DNA of 64,000 bases from contig JALIHJ010000034.1 in NCBI GenBank assembly GCA_022984795.1, forward strand, positions 124,001-188,000, given 5' to 3'. The notes below the pieces were generated by a model. That model did not search any database, was not told the DNA's origin, and saw only the letters and a list, made by a program, of their open reading frames with translations. This document shows, one piece after another, positions 54,486 through 62,768 of this stretch (its first letter is position 1; every line of letters begins with the position of its first letter). The stretch comes from Fabrea salina. Its lineage: Eukaryota; Ciliophora; Heterotrichea; Heterotrichida; Fabreidae. Both the position numbers and the translations under genes were made by a program.

Positions 54486-55691
54486 TCACTTTTTTACAGT
54501 TAACTCTATTTTGGCGTCCATTTTATTAGACAAGTTTTTTAAGGAAAAACTGTTTTTTGAAGGAATGATGAAAGTACTCCACTGGTTCAGCACAAACTCA
54601 GACTGGTCTAGGTAAAGCAAGAGTTGCTGTGTTTGGGCTCTTATCACAAACCCTATTACTTCTTTGTTGTAGTGTGTGTCTGAAGTACTTTCTAGGGGCT
54701 TTAGGTCTAAAATGTAAGAGTTAAGCTGTTTGCCCTTAGCTACCTCTGCTATGTTCTTTCCTTCAGATCTTTGAAAGCTCCAAAGTTCTTTTTCAAAGCA
54801 AACTTGTTTACTTACGAACTTGTGCAGTTGGGTGTCCCAGACCTTTGCAGTGGTTTCTTGTGGCAGGTGCTTTTTGGGTTTATGTTTTTGAGTTGGTTCT
54901 TCGGGTTTAGTGACTCTTACAGCAACTAACTTTTCGTCTTTATATACAAGTTGCTCGCCCTTCCAGTGCTGCACAGGCTGAGCTCTGTTTCTCCGGGAAT
55001 ACTTAAAAGGGTTTTGGTTTTGTTTTATAGGTTTGGTTTTAAGTAGGTGAGGAGAAGCTCCTAAAAAAGAAGGAGTGTTTTGTTCAAGCAAGTGAGAAGA
55101 AGCACCTGCTATCGAGGAAAGGTCTTGGTCTTCTTCAATGTCCATAGCTTCTTGTATTGGGTGGACGCTATAGTTGGAGTTAGGTAAGCTCTGAGACTTA
55201 GGGAACTCGCCTTCACTGTCAGAGATGATTTGTGAAACGTAAGTGTTTTTAAGAGTGTTGTAGTTAGTTTTCAAGTCCCAATCTTCTTCGTCTGTGAAGT
55301 CTAAGTTGGACAAAGGCGAGGACTCGTTAGAGTTGATTATCTGTGAAAGGTTCTTTACAGTGTCCTGGAAAGGAACTGGGGTAGGCTGTGTAGGTTGGTC
55401 TTCTAAGATACTTTTTTTGTCGGAGGATTTGGTTAGTTTTTTAGAGGATACTTGGTGGAACAGCTCTGAACTGTCTTTAGTGAGTTCGTGCATAGTTGAA
55501 GACTCAGAAGTAGAAGACTCAGGGGAAGACTTGCTGGCGTCGATTTCAAAGCGTTTCTGTTGCATGACTGGGTACTGGCAGGGTTCACTATATATAAGAT
55601 ACTAGGCTGAAATGTAGTTAGAAGACGAGGAAACTCGGGATTCCACAAAGATCTCCCAGTCAGAGGGCATAAGGCTTGTTTTTCTAGACAT
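54486..55691 (-). CDS. CENPC: CENP-C/Mif2 centromere protein
   Basis: Exons 55691-55603 and 55587-54486 (minus strand) join across a 15-base intron to give 396 residues. Most of the first 210 residues are acidic, Ser-rich and disordered. A CENP-C signature follows: SRRNRAQPVQHWKGE, comparable with RRTKRTRLKPLEYWRGE of human CENP-C; it binds the CENP-A nucleosome. The last 80 residues (VIGFVIRAQTQQLLLYL, NQWSTFIIPS, FSLKNLS) fit the cupin dimerisation domain. Exon 1 adds MSRKTSLMPSDWEIF and is visible only after intron removal. Expected to serve micronuclear centromeres. Confidence 0.8.
55588..55602 (-). other. 15-base intron in CENP-C gene
   Basis: On the minus strand it reads gtatcttatatatag, phase 2, with A at position 10. 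Its first base belongs to the TAG stop that otherwise ends exon 1. Splicing replaces this with a Tyr codon and opens the frame. Confidence 0.8.
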
Positions 55692-55699
55692 TCTAATAA

Positions 55700-55993
55700 A
55701 TGGTAAAAATAGTGAACGGACAAGTAGTGTCGGACGAAGAAGCCCAGAGACTGCTTAGAAGAGGAGCAACTCTCAACAGAACAGCGCCTATTCCTAGAGC
55801 TAGGCGGTTGTTTCCTTCCACTGAAAACAAATTTGGGTCGCTTTCACAAAGTTTGTACTTTCTTGGGTTTGAGGTAGAAATTATTTGGCTAGTGTTTTTG
55901 GGAGTGGCTTTGTACTGCTTTGGGGTAAAGGGTTTCTTAGTTTTGGGGTTTTTAGCGGCGCTCTACGAAAACAACTCCCAGTCAAGAAGATAA
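55700..55993 (+). CDS. FAM241/DUF4605-like small membrane protein
   Basis: A 97-residue protein. It starts MVKIVNGQVVSDEEAQ, like FAM241B (MVRILANGEIVQDDDP), then a basic linker, then FGSLSQSLYFLGFE. One hydrophobic segment at about 63-88 (IWLVFLGVALYCFGVKGFLVL) is like the family's C-terminal anchor, with its central GVRGL-type motif. FAM241 proteins are small membrane proteins of unclear function in endolysosomes. Its start codon is 8 bases from that of CENP-C. Confidence 0.6.
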   Translation: MVKIVNGQVVSDEEAQRLLRRGATLNRTAPIPRARRLFPSTENKFGSLSQSLYFLGFEVEIIWLVFLGVALYCFGVKGFLVLGFLAALYENNSQSRR

Positions 55994-56012
55994 CATAATG
56001 TATTACAAGTAG

Positions 56013-58715
56013 TTAATTATCAGTCCTCCTTTTGGTTTTAATAGGAGACTTCTCAGGGCTTTCGCCTCCAAAGTAGTGATCTACAGATAAAAACTTCCTA
56101 AAGAGTTCAGAGTTCTTCACACTTGGAATGGCACTGAGGTCCATTAAGTACTGCTGGCAAGCTTTTCTCCTTTCGTCAAGGACCATTGGCCTGCGGGCAC
56201 TGAACAAAGACCCTGAGTTTTGACTGAACAAAGCCCCTCCTGAACTTGGCATTTCTATTTCAGGGAACTGCTCTTGTAGGTTTTCGTGTAGTTCACAGAA
56301 CAGTTTGTACCTCCTGGTTACTGTCCAGGTTTTGTTTTTGTGAGTAACTGTAATTGCGTACTCAGTGTAAGGTTTAGAGTCAGGAGTTTCCCGAACTATG
56401 GTTTGAGGCACCACTATACTGTACACTGCGTTGTCTTTGTTGATCTTTTCTAGTTCTTTTGTGCATATTGAAATGTGTGCAGAAAACACACTGCAACTAA
56501 TAACCTTGCCACAGAGTTTACACTGCAGAGCAGAAGAACTTTGCACCATTCTTTGGAAGCGTTTGAGTCTTTCTACTTTTTGGTCTAGTTGTTGGCACCT
56601 TTCTTCCATTTTTTCAAGTGCAAAAGACAAGTGCTTGGAAGTTTCTGAGGCTTCAGAAGAAGGCACGTGGCGTGCTTGGAGTGCAGAAACAAGTGACTCC
56701 TGTACACTTTTGTTGTCTTCAATTTGTGACTTTAGTGACTCTATTTGTGTTTTAAAAAAGTTCCTTTCAGAAGCCCAGTCTTCAGGTTCAGGACGGTTGC
56801 GACGAGTTTCGGAGGAGTCAAGTTCTTCTTGGGCTAGACGGAGCTGGGCTCTGATTTCTTTAAAGTCAGTTTCGAGTTCTTCCTTTTTAGACTTGAGTTC
56901 TTTAACTTCTTGACTGCGCCAACTAGCTTCTTGCTGAGCTAGAGCAAGTTGTTTTTCTAAGTTGCTGATTTCTGAGTTGTGTTTTTGGAGAAGTTCACTG
57001 TAAGAGTGTTGTAGTTCTTCGTATTTTTGTTTGTACTCGTTGTTTTTTTCTTTTTGTGAAGACTTAAGAGAGTTGAGTTTTTCTTTTTCAGCTTTGATTT
57101 CTTGGACTTTCATTTCAAGTGAAGTTTTTTCAGCTTTTAGTTGGTAGTTTTCAGACTCTAAGCTGCGGAGTCTTTGTTGGAAGTAGTCTTTTTCTTGGTG
57201 GAATTCTTCCTTTTTAGTGTCAAGTGCAGACTTTAAGAATTCTAGTTGTTGGGTTAGTTTTCGGTTTTGGTTATTTTGTTCCATTATGGTGCTTCTGTTG
57301 ATATAGTCAGCAGCTTCGCTTAGCAGTTCAGTAGCCATTTCTTTAATTTTGCTTTCTATCATTTCTGAGTGGGTTTGGTCCTTTCTTAGTTTTTTGCACT
57401 CTTCTTCAAAGTCTTTTTTGAACTGTTGGAAGTCAGAGTACTCTCCACTTCTGAGTTTCAGAGTCATTTCTCTTTGCAGTTCGTTGCAGATGTCTTCGCA
57501 CTTGTCTCCTAGTTTTTTGTCGTTTTTCTTTCTGATAAATTCAAACCTTTCGTTGATTAGTTTTATAAGTTTTTCTTCGTACTGCTGGGACTGGTCCCCA
57601 ATAGCTTTGTCTTTGAAGCTCTTAATGACTTTGCTTTTTAGTTGTTTGTGGATTGACTTTAGTTTAGAGGGACTCATTGGCTCTGAAGGAACTGACTCTA
57701 GAAGGAACTCTTGGTACTCTTTAGCAGTGACTTCTACTTGTTTCTGGCATTCAGCCTTGCAAACAGATTCCCAAGCCCCTTCAATCGTGGGCACTGCTCC
57801 TTTGTTAATGGCTTCTACGTAGGCTTGGGCTAGTTTGCCAAACATTTCTCCGTTTAAGCTTTGTCCGTTGAAAGACTTCACCCTTACTTTTTTAAACACG
57901 TTTTTATGCAGACTGTTGATTTGTCTGACAAACTCAGGTCTGAGTTGGGAGTCTTCAGCATGCTGAAGGTCCTGGAGAGCAGTTTCATTTTCAGTAGGTC
58001 GCACCATAACGAAACAGTCTCTTTCGCGGAAAAAGTGCTTGATGAGCTTTCTTACTCTGTTTTTGCTTTCCACAGAATCACTAACTCCTTTTTGGGGCTG
58101 GAGTGAGTTTTCTAAGTACTCTTTTGCAGAAATTTTGTTGCCAGAAGAATCAATGAGTTGCAGAGAAAAGTCTCTGATAACCCACAAGAAGCTAGGGAAG
58201 TACAGAGAAACCTCGTCTACGTCTAGTTCTGAGTCACTAGCTCTGACTTGCAGGTTTTTAGTCAAGTTAACAATCAAAGACATGTTGTTAAGGGCATTTT
58301 CGTCAATGCTGCCTAAAGAGTTGTAGATGAAGTAAGAACTAAGTAAAACAGACAACATGAAAATCCGAGTGTCGTGGTTAGCGTCTTCGTCTATTGCTCC
58401 AAGGCCTTCTGAGTCTATGATTAAGCAACTGGCTTCTTCGCCGTCACCAGTTCTGACTTCAATCGGTTTACTCCAAATCCACAAGCCTTTCGTGCAAGCG
58501 TTGATGGTAGGTCCTACTCCAAAGCCCTTATCCTTAGAGTCCAACAGCACCCTATTGAGCAGGTAGCTTTTGCCTGTTCTGTACTTGCCAGCTACAGCTA
58601 CTACTGCTACCTTTTTAGTGACACTGTTGAGGAACTCAAGGGCTTCTTCAGTTACTTTGAAGCCCTCTCTTTCTTTGTAAACGATGAAAGGAATAGCTCT
58701 TTCTGTGCTCTCCAT
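56013..58715 (-). CDS. GBP-like GTPase fused to zinc finger and PX domain
   Basis: A 900-residue protein. A GB1-type GTPase domain comes first: P-loop GKYRTGKS (43-50), DSEGLGAIDEDANHD and LWVIRDF. A GBP helical domain to about 480 and a coiled coil to about 725 follow. Next is a C2HC-like zinc finger (CKLCGKV then HISIC, about 732-751) and a C-terminal PX domain at about 765-885 with TEYAITV, the lipid-contact RRYKLFCELH, a Pro-rich loop and RRKACQQYLMDL. PX domains usually bind PI3P on endosomes. It is a paralogue of the giant GBP gene at 13362-18323. Confidence 0.85.
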   Translation of the reverse strand: MESTERAIPFIVYKEREGFKVTEEALEFLNSVTKKVAVVAVAGKYRTGKSYLLNRVLLDSKDKGFGVGPTINACTKGLWIWSKPIEVRTGDGEEASCLIIDSEGLGAIDEDANHDTRIFMLSVLLSSYFIYNSLGSIDENALNNMSLIVNLTKNLQVRASDSELDVDEVSLYFPSFLWVIRDFSLQLIDSSGNKISAKEYLENSLQPQKGVSDSVESKNRVRKLIKHFFRERDCFVMVRPTENETALQDLQHAEDSQLRPEFVRQINSLHKNVFKKVRVKSFNGQSLNGEMFGKLAQAYVEAINKGAVPTIEGAWESVCKAECQKQVEVTAKEYQEFLLESVPSEPMSPSKLKSIHKQLKSKVIKSFKDKAIGDQSQQYEEKLIKLINERFEFIRKKNDKKLGDKCEDICNELQREMTLKLRSGEYSDFQQFKKDFEEECKKLRKDQTHSEMIESKIKEMATELLSEAADYINRSTIMEQNNQNRKLTQQLEFLKSALDTKKEEFHQEKDYFQQRLRSLESENYQLKAEKTSLEMKVQEIKAEKEKLNSLKSSQKEKNNEYKQKYEELQHSYSELLQKHNSEISNLEKQLALAQQEASWRSQEVKELKSKKEELETDFKEIRAQLRLAQEELDSSETRRNRPEPEDWASERNFFKTQIESLKSQIEDNKSVQESLVSALQARHVPSSEASETSKHLSFALEKMEERCQQLDQKVERLKRFQRMVQSSSALQCKLCGKVISCSVFSAHISICTKELEKINKDNAVYSIVVPQTIVRETPDSKPYTEYAITVTHKNKTWTVTRRYKLFCELHENLQEQFPEIEMPSSGGALFSQNSGSLFSARRPMVLDERRKACQQYLMDLSAIPSVKNSELFRKFLSVDHYFGGESPEKSPIKTKRRTDN

Positions 58716-58766
58716 TTATACAATATTTACTATAGTTTAGCTAAAAGATTATAACGACTTAGTAAT

Positions 58767-59636
58767 ATGGACTTGCTTTCAGAGTTAATCAGCAAAAAAA
58801 AGAGAGAAAGAACTGGACAACTCTGGTTCAAACCTAGTCAAGTCCAAGAAACTCCAGAAACTCCTGTTAAAAAACCAAAGTTTTCTGTTTGCAAGCCTCC
58901 TCCTCAAACTGAGCAGTTGACCAAAGAAGAAGTAGTTTTTCGCCTAAGAAAGCTTAAACAGCCTGCAATCTACTTTGGAGAAGACTTAGAAGACCAAGCA
59001 AAACGACTCAGAAAAACAGAAGAAATGATACTTGAACAGGGAGCAGGGTTCCTTAAGAACAAAGAAGAGTCACTGGAGTCTTTAGAAAAGTCTTTAGAGG
59101 GAGACCTTTGTTTGTACGAGTCCAGTGAGTACATTTCAGAGGCTTTGCAAATAGAAGAATTCGAAGACCAAGGAAAAGTCTGGAAAAAAGGCAAGTGGGA
59201 ACACCCATTTGTCACTGAAAGCAAAACTTACTCCTACTCCCAAAAAACACTCATAGTTCTGACTTGGTGCAAAAAGACACTTGAAAACTGGGACGGTAAA
59301 ACCTAGCTAGGAAACAGCAAACTCTTAGAAGAATGCAGAAGTTACTTAGTTAAACTGTTCAAAGCTTTAAAAGCCCAGGCAGTAGCCCAAGAAGCCCTAG
59401 AGTACTTGTTTGTTATAACTAGATTCTGCCAAATTAAAAGTTACGTTAAAGCCCACAATTACTACTTAAAGCTAGCCTCAGGAAATATTCCCTGGGCCAA
59501 GACTCCTCACAGTAACTCTTACTCAGAACTAGTATCTGAAGCCCTTACTCGCAAGTACACTCAAAACCTCAAGCGCCTCATAACAGTCGCCCAACGTACA
59601 TTCCCCAACTTGCCTTCGAAAACAGTTATAGCATAA
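58767..59636 (+). CDS. PRPF18: Pre-mRNA splicing factor PRP18, loop-deleted
   Basis: Exons 58767-59295 and 59311-59636 join across a 15-base intron to give 284 residues (human 342). The N-terminus is MDLLSELISKKKRER, the PRP4-like motif is LRKLKQPAIYFGED, and the C-terminal helical domain has SYVKAHNYYLKLASGNIPW and RKYTQNLKRLITVAQRTFP. PRP18 acts with SLU7 in exon ligation. Between GNIPW and RKYTQ there are 18 residues, against 32 in human; the highly conserved loop region (PIGVTMVGIHARTGREKI in human) is missing. Confidence 0.9.
59296..59310 (+). other. 15-base intron in PRP18
   Basis: Sequence gtaaaacctagctag, phase 1 within a Gly codon, with A at position 10. It contains two TAG triplets. 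Confidence 0.92.
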
Positions 59637-59640
59637 TTAA

Positions 59641-62121
59641 ATGGAACATAGCATGTCGCAAATTGAAGACTTCAGTGACTTCTCTGAAAACGGAGAACTG
59701 GAAAACCAACTAAGGCAAAAAGTCAAGTCCCAGGCAAAGCGGCTTCGCTCCTTAGAAAACTACTCAGCTTTATGCGAACAAAGAATTCAAGAACTAAGCC
59801 CGCAACACTCCTTCCCAGTTAAGCAACAGCACTTAGGAACAGGTTCTTCTCTAGAAACTGAGCTTCAAAAAGCCAGACAAGAAATTCAAAAACTACGCAA
59901 ACTACACAAAAGCTCAGGAGAAGACAAACTCAGTGCTGAACTTGAAGAGGCCAAACAAGACAAACTCGACCTTGAAGAAAGCCTAAGAGCCGAAATGCTT
60001 ATGAACGAACAACAAAGTATCTACATCCAAGTCCTCAAGCAAACCTTAGAAGCCAAAATGGACAATTTAGGATTGTCAGGGAACCCAGCGGACCACTTTG
60101 TGGACTTTATTCAGTCAAGAAACCAACTCGAAGGAAGCAAAAGACTCAGTAACAAACTTAAATCACAAGAAGCTTACATAGAAGAACTTACGCAAAAGAT
60201 TAAGTCTTTACACAGCGAAAACGAAGAACTCAAAAAGGAAAAAGAAGAAAACGAAACTTACATGAAAGAAGCTGCTGAAACTATTGAAAACGCCGAAGAA
60301 GAAGTCCAAAAACTAGAACAGGAAAAAGAAAACTTACTGGAATACGTAGACCAACACGACCAAATGGAAACTTCTCTTAAAGAAGAACTCAAACAAACCA
60401 GTCAGAAACTTGAGTCCACCCAAATTAGCTTGAAGGTGCTTAAAGACAAACACTCTTGTTGTGAAGCCACTATTCAAAACCTACAAAACCAAGTAAAATC
60501 CCAAGACAGTCAAATAAACGAACTCCAAAACGCCTACGAAGAAACTGAAGTTAAACTTGAACAAAAAAACAACACAGTCATCCAGCTAGAAGAAGACATT
60601 TCACAACTAAGCGCTAAAACCCAAAACACACACTTCAACCATGCTGCACTCTCAGAAACTCTTAAAGAAACCCAAACAGAACTTGAAAACTTACAACTGA
60701 AAACAGAAGAACTCACTAAAGAACTCGAAACTTACAAAGAAAAGTGCCAAGCAAAACAAGACGTAATCCAAAAACTCCAACAAGAAAAGGAAAACACCCT
60801 GTCTGTGTTTGCTCTTAAAGAACAAAACAAACAAGAAACAGAACTCTCTAAGAAGTTAGTTGAACTCACCAAAGAAAGAGACGAACTCAAAGACTGCTTA
60901 ACTAAAAAAGAAGAAGAACTAGCTCAAGTGTCCCAAAACAATGACAGCTTACTCAATGAACTCAATAAACTCCAGTCTAGCTTTTTCTCAGACCAAGTAC
61001 TTAACGACGAAAACTCAGAACTCAGAAAGCAAGTACAAGAACTAAACAAAACTATCAGCGAAAAAACCTGTGAAGAATGCCAACAACTAAAAGAAGAAGC
61101 CCAACTGCTTAAAGACAAGTACGAACAAGAACGCACTGAAAAGTTTGAATACTCTGATAAAATCAAAGCTGTTTACTCTAAACTAGAAGACTACAAAGCT
61201 TCAACTAAAAACTTAACTGAGTTCAAACAAAACTCAAGACACGAGATTTTTAGTTTGAAACACTTAGTTTTAGAGTACTTAGAACACGAAGAACTCCAAA
61301 GCTTCAAAAGTTACTTTTTTAAATACACCAAAAAAGAAGACATTCACTTAGAAGACTTGCACACATTCATCAAAACAGTTGCTGAAAACCTCATTCCTCT
61401 CTTAACTAAAATTCAGTCACTAAAAAAACAAACAACTCAGAACCAAACACAAAAAGAAAACTTAGAAACCCAACTAAAAGAAACCATTGAGCAACTCCAA
61501 AACACCCAAGCAAAAAACAAAAAGCTCACTCAAGAAGTAAAAAGCTTTTCTGAAGACTTAGAACACTCCAAACAAACAAATAACCAAAAAGTTTTAGCTC
61601 TACAGAAGCAAATAACTTCACTCAGAGAACAAGTACAGAAACTCAACGAAGAAAACTTAGAACTCTCTGAAAAGCTAAAAGCTACAAACAACCAAACTCT
61701 TAAGTGGAAGTACACTGCTCAAACAGACACCTTTACTATAAAGTCTTTAGAGGCCCGCTTAAACTTAGTTGCTAAAGAAAAGCACGAACTCGAAAACTTA
61801 CTAACTAGAGTGCAGAGTTTCGTTTACCACTCTAACATCCAAAAACTTATATTTGAGTTTTTAAGAGTTAGAGGCGACTTAGAACTCTTTGAAAGAGAAA
61901 AGTTAAGGATTCAAAACCAACAAATGCGGTTCAGTGACACTTCGAGTGAAGAGTACTTGCAGCTTGAAGAGCAACTTGAACAGTGTGAGTATCAAATTGA
62001 ACTTGTACAGAGCAAAATGGAAGCTTTGGATGACGAAATCCAAGAAATTGAAGAAACTGAACGCAAAAGAACTTATGAGTACTATGCTGAAAAAAAGCCT
62101 CCCTCCGAAAACGTTAGTTAA
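59641..62121 (+). CDS. Long coiled-coil protein
   Basis: An 826-residue protein. After a short acidic start (MEHSMSQIEDFSDFSENGEL) it is almost entirely heptad coiled coil, with possible breaks at about 145-165 (LGLSGNPADHFVDF) and about 535-580 (a small Leu/Phe-rich helical patch, YLEHEELQSFKSYFFKY). This layout is common in centrosomal, basal-body and golgin proteins, but no orthologue can be named. It starts 4 bases after the PRP18 stop and ends 9 bases from the convergent RING gene. Confidence 0.7.
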   Translation: MEHSMSQIEDFSDFSENGELENQLRQKVKSQAKRLRSLENYSALCEQRIQELSPQHSFPVKQQHLGTGSSLETELQKARQEIQKLRKLHKSSGEDKLSAELEEAKQDKLDLEESLRAEMLMNEQQSIYIQVLKQTLEAKMDNLGLSGNPADHFVDFIQSRNQLEGSKRLSNKLKSQEAYIEELTQKIKSLHSENEELKKEKEENETYMKEAAETIENAEEEVQKLEQEKENLLEYVDQHDQMETSLKEELKQTSQKLESTQISLKVLKDKHSCCEATIQNLQNQVKSQDSQINELQNAYEETEVKLEQKNNTVIQLEEDISQLSAKTQNTHFNHAALSETLKETQTELENLQLKTEELTKELETYKEKCQAKQDVIQKLQQEKENTLSVFALKEQNKQETELSKKLVELTKERDELKDCLTKKEEELAQVSQNNDSLLNELNKLQSSFFSDQVLNDENSELRKQVQELNKTISEKTCEECQQLKEEAQLLKDKYEQERTEKFEYSDKIKAVYSKLEDYKASTKNLTEFKQNSRHEIFSLKHLVLEYLEHEELQSFKSYFFKYTKKEDIHLEDLHTFIKTVAENLIPLLTKIQSLKKQTTQNQTQKENLETQLKETIEQLQNTQAKNKKLTQEVKSFSEDLEHSKQTNNQKVLALQKQITSLREQVQKLNEENLELSEKLKATNNQTLKWKYTAQTDTFTIKSLEARLNLVAKEKHELENLLTRVQSFVYHSNIQKLIFEFLRVRGDLELFEREKLRIQNQQMRFSDTSSEEYLQLEEQLEQCEYQIELVQSKMEALDDEIQEIEETERKRTYEYYAEKKPPSENVS

Positions 62122-62130
62122 ATATGTGTA

Positions 62131-62748
62131 TTAAAACTCTTGCATAGAGGCTTCCAAAACCTGCTTAAGGATTTCATCGTCGTTTTTTTCAAAGTCAGTG
62201 TAAGTGTCCAGGTCGTACTTGTGCCTTAAACTCAGATGAGCAAACAAGTTGTGACTCACATAGTTAGGGTTGCCCCAAGGCATCACTGCACAAATAGGAC
62301 ACACAGCTGCTGATCCTTGGTGATTTTGGCCAAAGTGCGTGATTAAAGCACTCCTGTCTAAGTGGTTCAAGTCGCAGCAAGGACATTTGAAAGTACCCCT
62401 GTTCACAGTGCGAGTGCTGGACTTTTTGGTGTTCTGGACAGCTTCTTGGATGGTTCGGTGCATATAAGCGCAGGAGTCTTGATGTGCGTTGTACCTTGAA
62501 TACAACATAGACTCTCCGCATTTGCACAGGTACTCAGATCGCGATATTTGAGATTCAAGGCTTTGGTCCGTCAAAAGCGAGTCTTTATTTAGTTCACTTC
62601 TGCAAACAGGACAAGAACTACTTACTTGCAAAAGACTGTTAATGCACTTTGAACAAAAATAGTTGTTACAAGCTAGGTGGAATTGGGGAGTTTCTAGAAC
62701 ATAGTAACAGATTTTGCACTGGAATTCATGCTTGAGTTCGCTCTCCAT
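62131..62748 (-). CDS. RNF114-like RING E3 ubiquitin ligase
   Basis: A 205-residue protein with the RNF114/125/138/166 layout. The RING is at about 11-50 (CKICYYVLETP, CNNYFCSKCI, CPVCRSE). A C2HC finger follows (CKCGESMLYSRYNAH), then a Di19-type pair (FKCPCCDLNHL, HFGQNH, CPICAVMPWGNPNY, HLSLRHKYD). A ubiquitin-interacting helix ends the protein (DEILKQVLEASMQEF). It should transfer ubiquitin with an E2; substrates are unknown. Confidence 0.88.
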   Translation of the reverse strand: MESELKHEFQCKICYYVLETPQFHLACNNYFCSKCINSLLQVSSSCPVCRSELNKDSLLTDQSLESQISRSEYLCKCGESMLYSRYNAHQDSCAYMHRTIQEAVQNTKKSSTRTVNRGTFKCPCCDLNHLDRSALITHFGQNHQGSAAVCPICAVMPWGNPNYVSHNLFAHLSLRHKYDLDTYTDFEKNDDEILKQVLEASMQEF

Positions 62749-62768
62749 TTATGGTTATTTACAAATAT

